A DNA stretch of 64,000 nt, from positions 1-64,000 of the forward strand of contig JAUCGF010000091.1 of the NCBI GenBank assembly GCA_030378005.1. Direction: 5' to 3'. Each line of letters starts with the position of its first letter. Position 1 is the first letter of the stretch. Below, piece by piece: positions 17,513-26,516 of the stretch. This stretch comes from Desulfococcaceae bacterium HSG9 (GTDB lineage: Bacteria; Desulfobacterota; Desulfobacteria; Desulfobacterales; JAUCGF01). Below the pieces are notes generated by a model. That model was not told the origin of the DNA. It searched no databases and worked only from the letters and a program-made list of their open reading frames with translations. The position numbers and the translations under genes are program-made.

Positions 17513-19798
17513 ATGTCTTTAAAAAACAATGGAAATCATCCTTTTCATAACACTGATTTGGAACCGGTTTCATCTTCAAAACATCTTCCCTCGACAGACT
17601 ACTACGAAGAACGGGCCGAATGGGATGAAGAAACCCTTAATCTACGCGACTATCTTGACGTTATTATCCGGCGTCGATGGCTGATTATCGGCATCGTTTT
17701 TTTCAGCTTCATCACCACATTGATCTATTCGATGACTTTGACCAAGCTTTTTAAATCATCGGCTACCATCGAAATAGCACCTCAAACACCAAAAGTGACC
17801 AAATTTGATGAAGTCGTCGCATCTGAAATACATCAACGTGATTTTCTGGAAACTCAAGTGGCGCTATTGCAAAGCAAAACACTGATTTTAAGGGCTATAA
17901 AGAAAATGGGGTTTCCCGACAATCCGTTTGTTGCCAAGTCCGCTTCTGATGGAAAGAATCAAGAGGCGACGGGGCGGTTAAAACAAGTAATCGAATTTTT
18001 CAAACCTGATACCGATGAAAAAGAAACAACTCCCTCACTTTTAAGCGAAGCCCTGATACAACAAAAACAACTGGCGTATTTTCAAAACAATTTGAGTATC
18101 ACACCGCAAAAAAATTCCAGGCTGATAACATTGACATTTGTCTCATCTGACCGCTTATTATCCCAACAAGTTGTGAACACATTGGCTGATGAATATGTTT
18201 TGTGGGAAATGGATAAAAAACTGCAAGCCTCGGACTTTGCCCAACAGTTTCTGAAAAAACAGATTGAACGCGCCAAAATTGTTCTGGAGAAATCGGAAGA
18301 AGAACTCAATCGCTTTGCCCGATTGGCCGGTATTGTTTCTTTGGATGCCAAATTAAGCAGTGTTTATTCTCAATTAGAAGTGCTTAACGCTGATTTGGCA
18401 CACACCGAATCAGAATTAATATTAAAAAAAGCAACCTATTTTCAGGCCGCCCAGACAGAGCCGTCTAATTTGCCCCAGGTGTTGGCAAGCGAAATGATTG
18501 CTAAACTAAATATCAAATATTCAGATTTGCTGGCTGAATATGAAAAATTGGCCGTTTCTTTCCGTGATAGTTATCCTCAGGTGAAAGCTGTCAAGTCACG
18601 CATGGCCAGTATCGCAGACCGGATCAATTTGGAAGAACATAAAATATTCAAAGCGTTGCAAAGCGATTACAGCATTGCTTTGGAAAAAAAACAGGCTATG
18701 CAGGAGCGTGTCAACGAACAAAAAAAACGCGCGCTGGAGTTAAATGAGAGAGCAACCCAGTATAAAATTTTAGCGCGTGAGGTGGAAACGAACAAGGGCA
18801 TCTATCAAAGTCTGTTGGAAAGAGCCAAAGAAATTGAATCCATGGTGGGGGTGTCCGCCAGCAATATTTATATTGTTGATCGCCCTTCAATTCCGATTTA
18901 TCCGTTCAAACCGCGCGTGCGTTCCAATCTTCTTTTGGCATTGGTTATCGGGCTTCTATGTGGCATTGGAGCAGCATTCGCCCAAGAATATTTTGCCGAT
19001 ACAATCACCAATCCAGAACAAATCAGCGGCCGTTTTCAAATTCCGATATTGGGGGTGGTTCCATTGATTAAAACGGATGGTGGCATGATTGAAAAGATTT
19101 TTCTTGCTGATTCACGGGCGCCGCTTACCGAATCAATACGCACTGCCAAAGTATCCATTCAACTTTCGGGGACCGATTTGAAGACCTTTTTAATAACCAG
19201 TACTGCTCCATCCGAGGGTAAAACCACGCTGGCGTCGAATTTGGCGTTGGCGTTCAGCAGCGCGGGCGAGAAGGTCATTTTAATTGACGCCGATCTGCGT
19301 AAGCCTCGCCTTCACAAAATATTTACAAAGGACTTTTCAAATGGTCATTCCGGTCTGTCGAGCTTTCTGGCCGGCGTGAAGGAACAATGCCCAATACGTT
19401 CCGATGAGGCTGAAAATCTGGAAATTGTCTTTGCAGGCCCTATTCCCCCTAATCCGGTGGAATTACTGGCTTCAGGACGTTTTCAACAATTAATGGCGGA
19501 TTTGGAAGAACGTTATGATCGCATTATTCTGGACGCTCCGCCGCATCACGGCTTTGCCGATATTCTGGTATTATCACAACGTGTCGATGGTGTCATTTTG
19601 GTTGGCAATATGGGGAGTACGACCCGCACGGCCGTACGTCATTTCAAAACAGGCATGATGAACGTTAATGCTTCTATCCTCGGGTGCATTATAAATAAAG
19701 TCAATCTTACTAAAAGATACGGCTATAACGCCTATTACAAATATTATCAAACGTATAGCTATAGCGACAAGAGCGCTAAAGAACTGGAAATAACATGA
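17513..19798 (+). CDS. wzc: Wzc-type polysaccharide copolymerase with BY-kinase domain
   Basis: A 761-residue fusion of a Wzz/GumC chain-length determinant and a CpsD-type tyrosine autokinase. TM1 is at about residues 56-76. A long coiled-coil periplasmic part follows (about 215-435). TM2 is at about 467-490 after the proline-containing YPFKPRVRS segment. The cytosolic kinase has Walker A SEGKTT (about 567), Walker A' LIDADLRKP (about 593) and Walker B ILDAPP. The C terminus is a tyrosine cluster (YGYNAYYKYYQTYSY), the autophosphorylation tail. It regulates polymer length and export in the inner membrane. An AAAGGTG site precedes the ATG. No Wza-type outer-membrane exporter is in the window. 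Confidence 0.92.
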   Translation: MSLKNNGNHPFHNTDLEPVSSSKHLPSTDYYEERAEWDEETLNLRDYLDVIIRRRWLIIGIVFFSFITTLIYSMTLTKLFKSSATIEIAPQTPKVTKFDEVVASEIHQRDFLETQVALLQSKTLILRAIKKMGFPDNPFVAKSASDGKNQEATGRLKQVIEFFKPDTDEKETTPSLLSEALIQQKQLAYFQNNLSITPQKNSRLITLTFVSSDRLLSQQVVNTLADEYVLWEMDKKLQASDFAQQFLKKQIERAKIVLEKSEEELNRFARLAGIVSLDAKLSSVYSQLEVLNADLAHTESELILKKATYFQAAQTEPSNLPQVLASEMIAKLNIKYSDLLAEYEKLAVSFRDSYPQVKAVKSRMASIADRINLEEHKIFKALQSDYSIALEKKQAMQERVNEQKKRALELNERATQYKILAREVETNKGIYQSLLERAKEIESMVGVSASNIYIVDRPSIPIYPFKPRVRSNLLLALVIGLLCGIGAAFAQEYFADTITNPEQISGRFQIPILGVVPLIKTDGGMIEKIFLADSRAPLTESIRTAKVSIQLSGTDLKTFLITSTAPSEGKTTLASNLALAFSSAGEKVILIDADLRKPRLHKIFTKDFSNGHSGLSSFLAGVKEQCPIRSDEAENLEIVFAGPIPPNPVELLASGRFQQLMADLEERYDRIILDAPPHHGFADILVLSQRVDGVILVGNMGSTTRTAVRHFKTGMMNVNASILGCIINKVNLTKRYGYNAYYKYYQTYSYSDKSAKELEIT

Positions 19799-19834
19799 CT
19801 TTCCGAGATACTTCAAGCGCTCGCAAAAATAAGC

Positions 19835-20160
19835 CGCCTTAATTTTTTGCGCTGCAAGCCATGTTACGCTGGTGCTGACCGATTCCGGAAAAGTGCAGGA
19901 AGAAAACAACCTATCTCGGCATTTCATGTCTGACTATAGGAACAAACACCGCATATTCGGTTACATTAACGATGGGCACGAATAAACTCGTGGCAAACAA
20001 GCATGAGGCCATGCAAATACCCGGACAGCACTATGATTGGGTTGCAATCTCTTCACAAGCAGTGCCGAAAATACCCGAAAATTTTTATTCGAGTACTTAT
20101 TCCCCTGTGCTTATCTATGCGATTAAAGATAATGTCAAGTTTTTAGTGACTTCTAAATAG
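19835..20160 (+). pseudogene. Remnant of UDP-GlcNAc 2-epimerase (wecB), 3' part
   Basis: Pieced across frames, this stretch reads FFALQA, then HVTLVLTDSGKVQEE (from about 19859), then YLGISCLTI...VTLTMGTNKLVANKHEAM (19910-20010). These match the WecB C-terminal region, whose hallmark is LTDSGGxQEE, a Pro-Cys-Leu-Thr segment and GTNxLVG. At least two frameshifts, missing residues and loss of the 5' two-thirds make it a dead fragment. The short open frame at 19972-20160 is only its tail. It lies between wzc and pseB and suggests that an earlier ManNAc- or FucNAc-type sugar branch was lost. Confidence 0.75.
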
Positions 20161-20173
20161 CGGAACAAATGAT

Positions 20174-21154
20174 ATGTTAAATGATAAAAATATATTGATA
20201 ACTGGTGGGACCGGATCCTTCGGTAAGAAGTGTACGGAGATTATATTAAAAAGATATAAGCCAAGACGGCTGATTATTTTCAGCCGGGACGAACTCAAGC
20301 AGTTTGAGATGGCTCAAGTCTTTTCCGACAGAGATTATCCCTCTATCCGATATTTTATCGGAGATGTCCGTGACAGGGATCGGCTTTTCAGAGCATTTAA
20401 CGGAATTGATTATGTGATTCACGCTGCTGCAATGAAACAGGTTCCGGCTTCTGAATATAATCCTTTTGAAGCTGTGAAAACCAATATTCTGGGAGCTCAG
20501 AACATCATTGAAACAGCGATTGAGCAGGGCGTGAAAAAGGTCATTGCTCTTAGCACCGATAAGGCTGCAAACCCTGTAAATCTCTATGGTTCAACAAAGC
20601 TTTGTTCGGATAAGTTGTTTGTCGCGGGGAATTCCTATGTGGGCCATGATAAGACCATGTTCAGCGTGGTCCGCTATGGCAATGTGGTGGGAAGCCGCGG
20701 CAGTGTGATTCCGTTTTTCCTGAAAAAAAAGGAAGAAGGTGTTCTGCCGATCACAGACCCCCGCATGACCCGGTTTTGGATCACCCTGGAACAGGGATCG
20801 AATTTTGTTCTCAAATGTTTTAAACGCATGGTTGGCGGTGAAATTTTTGTCCCCAAGATTCCAAGTATGAGCATTATGGATCTGGCGAAAGCGATCTGTC
20901 CGGAATGCAAGACCGAGACCATCGGAATCCGACCGGGCGAAAAACTTCATGAAGTCATGGTCCCTGTGGATGATGCCAGAAATACAGTTGAGTTTGATGA
21001 TTGCTATGTTATCAAGCCGATGTTTAATTATTTTGGGCGGCGATTCTGCGGAGATGGCTGCAAACCTGTACCTGATGGCTTTGAATACAACTCAGAGAGC
21101 AATCCCTGGAAAGCATCTGCCGAAGATATAAGGGTAATGGCTGAGGGTTTATGA
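20174..21154 (+). CDS. pseB: UDP-GlcNAc 4,6-dehydratase (inverting), PseB
   Basis: A 326-residue soluble extended SDR and the first enzyme of pseudaminic acid synthesis. It converts UDP-GlcNAc to the 4-keto-6-deoxy sugar with inversion at C5. GGTGSFG (about residues 11-17) binds NADP. STDKAANP and LYGSTK carry the catalytic Lys and Tyr-x-x-x-Lys equivalents. Length and motifs match PseB/FlaA1 rather than the longer membrane-bound PglF type. The stop overlaps the pseC start (ATGA), so the two are translationally coupled. It starts 14 bp after the wecB remnant ends and has only a weak ribosome binding site. Confidence 0.93.
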   Translation: MLNDKNILITGGTGSFGKKCTEIILKRYKPRRLIIFSRDELKQFEMAQVFSDRDYPSIRYFIGDVRDRDRLFRAFNGIDYVIHAAAMKQVPASEYNPFEAVKTNILGAQNIIETAIEQGVKKVIALSTDKAANPVNLYGSTKLCSDKLFVAGNSYVGHDKTMFSVVRYGNVVGSRGSVIPFFLKKKEEGVLPITDPRMTRFWITLEQGSNFVLKCFKRMVGGEIFVPKIPSMSIMDLAKAICPECKTETIGIRPGEKLHEVMVPVDDARNTVEFDDCYVIKPMFNYFGRRFCGDGCKPVPDGFEYNSESNPWKASAEDIRVMAEGL

Positions 21155-22296
21155 TACCTTACGGAAAACAGTACATAGATGAATCAGATATTGAGGCTGT
21201 CGTGGAAGTACTTCGATCTGACTGGCTGACCACAGGTCCCAAGGTGGCCGAGTTTGAAAACGCCGTAGCCGATTTTGTCGGAGCCGGACATGCTGTGGCG
21301 GTGAGCAATGGTACGGCAGCGCTTCATACAGCCATGTATGCGCTCGGAATCGGCCCTGGAGATGAGGTCATTGTTCCGCCGATTACGTTTGCCGCAACAG
21401 CCAACTGTGTGGTTTATCAGGGCGGAACGCCGGTTTTCGCGGATGTCGATCCTGAAACATTACTCATTGATCCGGCACAAGTTGAAGCGAAGATCACACC
21501 ACGCACCAAGGCTGTCATTACCGTTGACTATGCCGGGCATCCTTGTGATTATGATACGCTTCGGGAGATTGCCGACCGACACGGACTGGCCTTGGTGGCG
21601 GACGCCTGCCATGCCCTGGGTGCAAAGTACAAAGACCGCCCGGTCGGTTCACTGGCTGATCTTAATATCTTCAGCTTTCATCCGGTAAAACACATTACGA
21701 CCGGTGAAGGCGGGATGATCACCACAGATAATGAGGAATTGGCCGGACGGATGCGTGTGTTTCGCAACCACGGAATTACGAGTGATTATCGTCAACGTGA
21801 ACAGCAGGGATCATGGTTCTATGAAATGACGGATTTGGGATATAACTATCGTATTACGGATTTTCAATGCGCTCTCGGGCTTTCCCAATTGCGAAAACTT
21901 CCCGGATTTTTGGAAAAAAGACGAGCGATAGCTGCAAGATATGATGAGGCTTATGCAGATATTCCCGGAATAATACCGCTTTCTGTGAGACTGGAGGTTT
22001 TTCATGCCTATCATCTGTATGTGATTCGCCTCAATTCGGATAGGCTTGATCGGTCTTTGTTTTTCAAGTCATTGAGGGATAAAGGAATTTTTGTGAATGT
22101 CCACTACATTCCGGTGCATCTGCATCCGTTTTACAGAGACAGATTTGGTACGGGTCATGGTTGTTGTCCTGTGGCGGAAGAAGCATATCAACAGATTATT
22201 TCAATACCCATGTTTCCTGGGATGAGTGATGAAGATGTGGAAAACTGTATTGCTTCAACATGTAGTATTATTGAATTACACTTTCCCGGCAACTGA
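21151..22296 (+). CDS. pseC: UDP-4-keto-6-deoxy-HexNAc aminotransferase, PseC
   Basis: A 381-residue PLP-dependent DegT/DnrJ/EryC1 aminotransferase. It has VSNGTAALHTA near residue 50, DACHALGA (about 150) and FSFHPVKHITTGEGG (about 175-189), in which the lysine forms the PLP Schiff base. It makes UDP-4-amino-4,6-dideoxy-beta-L-AltNAc from the PseB product. The length (381) is typical. It overlaps pseB by 4 bp. Downstream there is a 190-bp gap that holds a methylase fragment, so the original order was probably pseB, pseC, methylase, pseF. Confidence 0.93.
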   Translation: MIPYGKQYIDESDIEAVVEVLRSDWLTTGPKVAEFENAVADFVGAGHAVAVSNGTAALHTAMYALGIGPGDEVIVPPITFAATANCVVYQGGTPVFADVDPETLLIDPAQVEAKITPRTKAVITVDYAGHPCDYDTLREIADRHGLALVADACHALGAKYKDRPVGSLADLNIFSFHPVKHITTGEGGMITTDNEELAGRMRVFRNHGITSDYRQREQQGSWFYEMTDLGYNYRITDFQCALGLSQLRKLPGFLEKRRAIAARYDEAYADIPGIIPLSVRLEVFHAYHLYVIRLNSDRLDRSLFFKSLRDKGIFVNVHYIPVHLHPFYRDRFGTGHGCCPVAEEAYQQIISIPMFPGMSDEDVENCIASTCSIIELHFPGN

Positions 22297-22301
22297 AAAG
22301 A

Positions 22302-22454
22302 GACCATAAGGAAAAACTGTTCAAACGTGATTTTGCTGGAGAGATCATGGATTTGTTTCCAGATATACGGCTAAGAGATTACGGGTTTTGTTACCATAGG
22401 GATCCGAATTTCCCTCATGATGATATCACATGGTTTTTGTTGGAGAAGAAATAA
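22302..22454 (+). pseudogene. C-terminal fragment of a Pse-associated methylase
   Basis: The frame from 22302 reads DHKEKLFKRDFAGE followed by DYGFCYHRDPNFP and ends HDDITWFLLEKK at a TAA (22452-22454). This resembles the C terminus of the methylases that accompany pseudaminic acid clusters (a YHRDP.FPxDDxTWFL ending). Only about 50 codons remain, with no SAM-binding domain. An internal ATG at 22347 would give a 35-residue peptide, but there is no reason to think it is a gene. The remnant directly follows pseC. Confidence 0.6.
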
Positions 22455-22487
22455 AAAATCACTTAATGTACCGGATGGAAGGCATAT

Positions 22488-23189
22488 ATGATTGTCGCTA
22501 TTATACCCGCACGCGGGGGAAGCAAACGGATACCCAAGAAAAATGTCAGGCTTTTCGCTGGAAAGCCGATTATCGCTTATTCGATTGAAGCAGCGAGAAA
22601 AACGGGTTTGTTTGACAAAATTATCGTATCTACGGATTCGGATGAAATTGCCGCCGTTGCCGAATCTTATGGCGCTGAGGTTCCTTTCAGACGCCCGAAA
22701 GAACTTGCCGATGATTTCACGGCTACCGCACCGGTATTGGTTAATGCGCTGGAATGGCTTGATCAGCGTGATTGTCATGTAAAATATTTTTGCTGTATCT
22801 ATGCCACCGCGCCTTTTGTCCAGCCCGGTTATATCCGAAAAGGATTTGAGCTGCTTGCAGAGAATAATGCTGTAACCGCTTTTACGGTGACATCATTCCC
22901 ATCTCCTGTTTTCAGAGCGTTGAAGATAAATAAAGAGGGTTGTGTGTCCATGTTCTGGCCTGAACATGAAAACTCACGTTCCAATGATTTGCCGGAGGCC
23001 TACCATGACGCGGGACAGTTCTATTGGGGATATACGAGGAAATTCATGCAGGAAAAAAGATTATATGCCAAATTCTCGGTTCCTGTCATTCTTCCCAGGC
23101 ATCTTGTTCAGGATATTGATACTCCCGAAGATTGGGAAACAGCGGAACGTATGTATCAGGCTTTTCAGACAGGAGGTAAAGATGAATAA
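22488..23189 (+). CDS. pseF: CMP-pseudaminic acid cytidylyltransferase, PseF
   Basis: A 233-residue nucleotidyltransferase. The N terminus IPARGGSKRIPKKN is the CTP-binding signature shared with NeuA; STDSDEIA (about 48-55) and the late QDIDTPEDW are also conserved. Size and the IYATAPFVQP segment favour PseF over NeuA. It activates pseudaminic acid with CTP, the last cytosolic step before transfer. The stop overlaps the start of pseG by 8 bp and the AGGAGG for pseG lies inside pseF. With PseB, PseC, PseG and PseI all in this window, the assignment by pathway is strong. Confidence 0.92.
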   Translation: MIVAIIPARGGSKRIPKKNVRLFAGKPIIAYSIEAARKTGLFDKIIVSTDSDEIAAVAESYGAEVPFRRPKELADDFTATAPVLVNALEWLDQRDCHVKYFCCIYATAPFVQPGYIRKGFELLAENNAVTAFTVTSFPSPVFRALKINKEGCVSMFWPEHENSRSNDLPEAYHDAGQFYWGYTRKFMQEKRLYAKFSVPVILPRHLVQDIDTPEDWETAERMYQAFQTGGKDE

Positions 23190-25305
23190 GCATCTTATTA
23201 TTCGTGCTGACGCAACAACTCAGATCGGCACAGGGCATATCATGCGCTGTATAGCACTGGCTCAGGCATGGCAGGAGAGAGGCGGAGATATAACTTTTCT
23301 TTCTCATTGTGAAAATGATGGTTTACGTCAGCGAATTTCAGATGAGGGATTCAGATTTATTCCCATTGAAAATGCTCACCCGCATCCTTCTGATTTGGAG
23401 AAAATATTATCAGTTTTGTCAGATGAAAAAGAGAATACAGGCTGGCTTGTTTTGGATGGATACCACTTTGACACTGCTTTTCAAAAAGCGATTCGGGATA
23501 AAGGGATTCGGTTGCTTGTAATTGATGATATGAATCATCTGTCCCATTATCATGCAGATGTTCTCCTGAATCAGAACATCCACGCACCGACATTGAAATA
23601 TTCCTGCGATGAAGATACGATTCCACTGATGGGGTGTAAATATGTCATGCTCCGCCGGGAATTTCTTGAATATCGGGAATGGAAACGGGTTATCTCGGAA
23701 AAAGCGGCAAAGATACTGGTAACGATGGGCGGATCAGATCCGGATAATGTAACGCTTAAAATTATTCAGGCATTGAATCTTATGAATGATACCGAACTTG
23801 AAGTTAAGTTTGTGGTGGGCCCGGTAAATCCGAATATTGAAAGTATCAGAAAAGAATTATCTCGCTCGAATTTTACTTATAATCTTTTATCCAATGTGAA
23901 AAATATGCCTGAGTTGATGGCATGGACAGATGTGGCAATATCAGCAGCAGGGAGTACATGTTGGGAATTGTGTCTTTCAGGTGTTCCTTTTCTGGGAATC
24001 ATTTCAGCCGAAAATCAACGGGGAATAGCAAAGGGTCTGGATCACGCAGGCGCGGCCAAATGTTTAGGATGGCATGAAGATTTATCGCCAACAGATATAG
24101 CTCAGTCTTTGCTGAAAGTTATGGTTAACAAAAGAAAAATGGAACAAATGTCCGAGCAGGGGAAATATCTGGTGGATAACAGAGGATCAAAAAGAATCAT
24201 CAGAACAATGCATACGGGAGAATTACAATTGCGCCCGGTTCAATCATCAGGTTGCGAATTGCTTTGGCAATGGGCAAATGATACTGATACCAGACGGCCT
24301 GCATTTTATACTGAACCCATTTCATGTGAGACACATGAAAAATGGCTTGAAAAAAAGATAAGAGATACTAATCGCTTGCAATTTATCGCTGTGGATAACA
24401 AGGGTGTTCCCATTGGTCAAACTTGTTTTGATATTATTAGCAATGTTGCTGAAGTTGATTATTATATTGATAAAAATTACCGAGGTCTTAACTTGGGTGT
24501 CTTAATTATAAAAAAAGGCATTCAGTATGTATGTACTGAGATTGAAACACCGCTGACATTCCTGGCAAGAGTGAAAAAAGAAAATTATTCCTCAAATCAG
24601 ATTTTCATAAATTTGAATTTTGGAGATATTAATGATAAGAGTAATGTAACTAGTACACACACACATTTATCAATTACAATTATTTCCGACAAAGAAAGCT
24701 GGATTAACCAATATATTCCAGAAGTAATATCAAAATTTATTGTCTCAGGCCATACTGTTTCTTGGAGCCACAATGTTTCTGAGATCAACAATGGAGATAT
24801 TGTATTTTACCTTGGATGCGGACAGATGGTTTCTCCAGAAATTTTATCCAAAAACAAACATAACCTTGTCGTGCATGAAAGTGATTTGCCCAAAGGCAAG
24901 GGCTGGGCACCGTTGACGTGGCAGATACTTGAAGGCCAAAATGAAATTCCGATCACCTTATTTGAGGCTGTTAAGTCAGTAGATGCCGGAAAAATTTATA
25001 TGCAGGATATCATGCATTTTAATGGTACGGAACTTGTTGATGAATTGCGTAAAAAGCAGGCCGAATACGCCATAAGATTATGTCTATTTTTTATCAAGAA
25101 CTATTCTTTAGTCACTGCTAAAGCAAGAGAACAGATTGGGAAGCCCAGTTTTTATCGGAAGAGAGGGCCGAAAGATTCAAAACTTGATCCAGATAAAACT
25201 ATCCGGGAGCAGTTCAATCTTCTGCGGGTTATAGACAATGAAAGATATCCGGCCTTTTTTGATATTAATGGTGAACGATATCTGTTAAAAATAGAGAGAG
25301 GGTAA
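23182..25305 (+). CDS. pseG: Tri-domain fusion: PseG hydrolase, GNAT acetyltransferase, formyltransferase
   Basis: A 707-residue protein, about twice the size of a normal PseG (about 350). Residues 1 to about 345 are PseG: RADATTQIGTGHIMRC at the N terminus and the GGSDPDN and SAAGSTCWE segments of a GT-B-like UDP-sugar hydrolase. Residues about 349-490 are a GNAT domain (LRPVQ...LLWQWAND, a YYIDKNYRGLNLG acetyl-CoA segment), likely the PseH N-acetylation step. Residues about 495-707 resemble a methionyl-tRNA formyltransferase-like catalytic domain, with HESDLPKGKGWAPLTWQI near 565. A perfect AGGAGG (23171-23176) fixes the start at 23182. If active, one chain could add acetyl and formyl groups and remove UDP. 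The first two domains are firm; the third is likely. Confidence 0.85.
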   Translation: MNKHLIIRADATTQIGTGHIMRCIALAQAWQERGGDITFLSHCENDGLRQRISDEGFRFIPIENAHPHPSDLEKILSVLSDEKENTGWLVLDGYHFDTAFQKAIRDKGIRLLVIDDMNHLSHYHADVLLNQNIHAPTLKYSCDEDTIPLMGCKYVMLRREFLEYREWKRVISEKAAKILVTMGGSDPDNVTLKIIQALNLMNDTELEVKFVVGPVNPNIESIRKELSRSNFTYNLLSNVKNMPELMAWTDVAISAAGSTCWELCLSGVPFLGIISAENQRGIAKGLDHAGAAKCLGWHEDLSPTDIAQSLLKVMVNKRKMEQMSEQGKYLVDNRGSKRIIRTMHTGELQLRPVQSSGCELLWQWANDTDTRRPAFYTEPISCETHEKWLEKKIRDTNRLQFIAVDNKGVPIGQTCFDIISNVAEVDYYIDKNYRGLNLGVLIIKKGIQYVCTEIETPLTFLARVKKENYSSNQIFINLNFGDINDKSNVTSTHTHLSITIISDKESWINQYIPEVISKFIVSGHTVSWSHNVSEINNGDIVFYLGCGQMVSPEILSKNKHNLVVHESDLPKGKGWAPLTWQILEGQNEIPITLFEAVKSVDAGKIYMQDIMHFNGTELVDELRKKQAEYAIRLCLFFIKNYSLVTAKAREQIGKPSFYRKRGPKDSKLDPDKTIREQFNLLRVIDNERYPAFFDINGERYLLKIERG

Positions 25306-25313
25306 TAAATATT

Positions 25314-25394
25314 ATGAAGCAAGAAGATAACTATATAGTAATCGGATGTAAACCATGGAATAGGCGCGTATTCAACAATGTTATAGTTTCCTAA
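25314..25394 (+). pseudogene. N-terminal fragment of a formyltransferase-like gene
   Basis: A 26-codon frame (ATG at 25314, TAA at 25392) encodes YIVIGCKPWNRRVFNNVI, which resembles the start of a family of sugar formyltransferases that begin V(I/V)GCKPWNRRVF. The rest of the gene is missing; sequence to 25474 shows no continuation. It starts 8 bp after the PseG fusion, itself ending in a formyltransferase domain, so it may be a second, decayed copy from the same pathway. Confidence 0.45.
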
Positions 25395-25474
25395 TTCTGG
25401 CATCTGAGATTTCGGATAATCAAAGTTTTGAACAAGCACCCCTTTTAAATGGGACATGGTTGGAGGAAATATTC

Positions 25475-26287
25475 ATGAATAAAAAAAAAGAGAACATTTC
25501 TACAAGATCTCGGAGAACTGAGTTACTTGAAACCCGGATAGCACAAAATGTTGGCGCTCAAAAAATTGATCTTGCTGAATGGATATTTGACAGGATTGAG
25601 ATTGAAAGCGGCTCTAAGGTTCTTGAACTTTGTAGCGGTACTGGTGCTCAAACTTTACATCTGATCAACCGGGTTGGTGAAACTGGTCATGTGTTTCCTT
25701 CCGATGTTTCTCGTAAAACACTGGATAAATTGGACGCAAATATTAAAACTAAATGGAAGCCGAGAGTAACCAGCATTGAAGCTGATATGGATAGCCTTTC
25801 AGATGTGTTGGATGGAAACGGTTTTGTTGCGCCTCATTTTGATATGGTATTTTGTGCTTACGGCCTGTATTACAGTAAGAATGTAGCCGAAATTTTGCAG
25901 GAAATAAAACGGTGGCTTCGGCCAAAAGGGAGGCTTGTGGTGGTGGGACCATTTGGCCCTAATAACGATCCTCTTTTCAATCTATTAGAACAAGCTGGAG
26001 TAGTAATTCAGCCCTGTATAAAATATACAAGTACAGACTTTATGTTTAAAGAAGTTCTCTCTTGGGCGGCAAAGCATTTTGAGAAAGTTTTCATAAACAC
26101 AGTCGTTAATCAAATCGCTTGGCAGGAACCAACTGATGTCCTTACATATTGGAAGAATTCGACATTTTACGATTCAGAAAGATTAACCGTAGTTAAGAAA
26201 CTGGTAGATGCTCACTTTTCTATGAATTCAGAATTTGTGAATGAAAAATGGATAATGATGATCGAAGCAAAGGATGTTCGTAAATGA
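25475..26287 (+). CDS. Class I SAM-dependent methyltransferase
   Basis: A 270-residue methyltransferase with the Rossmann-type SAM site VLELCSGTGAQTLHL (motif I, about residues 50-64), an acidic motif II region near SDVSRKTLD and the post-motif segment FDMVFCAYGLYYSKN. It is similar in style to UbiE/Methyltransf_25 proteins. GGAGGA at 25462-25467 sits 7 bases before the ATG at 25475. Its substrate is unknown; placed among the pse genes it may methylate the sugar or another glycan residue. It is followed by a 229-bp gap containing a repeated palindrome. Confidence 0.8.
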   Translation: MNKKKENISTRSRRTELLETRIAQNVGAQKIDLAEWIFDRIEIESGSKVLELCSGTGAQTLHLINRVGETGHVFPSDVSRKTLDKLDANIKTKWKPRVTSIEADMDSLSDVLDGNGFVAPHFDMVFCAYGLYYSKNVAEILQEIKRWLRPKGRLVVVGPFGPNNDPLFNLLEQAGVVIQPCIKYTSTDFMFKEVLSWAAKHFEKVFINTVVNQIAWQEPTDVLTYWKNSTFYDSERLTVVKKLVDAHFSMNSEFVNEKWIMMIEAKDVRK

Positions 26288-26388
26288 CAATATGTGAGTT
26301 TCGGCTCTTTAACGGATTAGATTAAAGAGTTTTATACATCATGTCCGCAGTTCTTGTCTGAAAACCACTATTTTTCAGAATTATGTCG

Positions 26389-26452
26389 CAATATATTGTA
26401 CCTGCTCATATTACTCGATGATTTGTTACAATAATAACCACAATATATTGTA
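26389..26452. repeat. Twin CAATATATTG palindromes upstream of the PIG-L gene
   Basis: The 10-bp palindrome CAATATATTG occurs at 26389-26398 and again at 26441-26450 (extended there to ACAATATATTGT). The second copy abuts a TATAAT (26454-26459), so the pair could be an operator next to a promoter for the PIG-L gene. No good -35 box is seen, so this is tentative. Confidence 0.35.
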
Positions 26453-26516
26453 GTATAATTCACAAAATGCGGTAGGTGCGGAGATATCTCTAAATAAAAG
26501 TGAGGAAGGAATATTA

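Noticed and set aside
19972-20160. 62-codon gene upstream of pseB
   Set aside because: Its beginning is the GTNKLV motif of the wecB remnant, so it is a decayed tail.
25152-25457. 101-codon minus-strand frame over the PseG 3' end
   Set aside because: Mostly antisense to PseG and the formyltransferase fragment; no motif or ribosome binding site.
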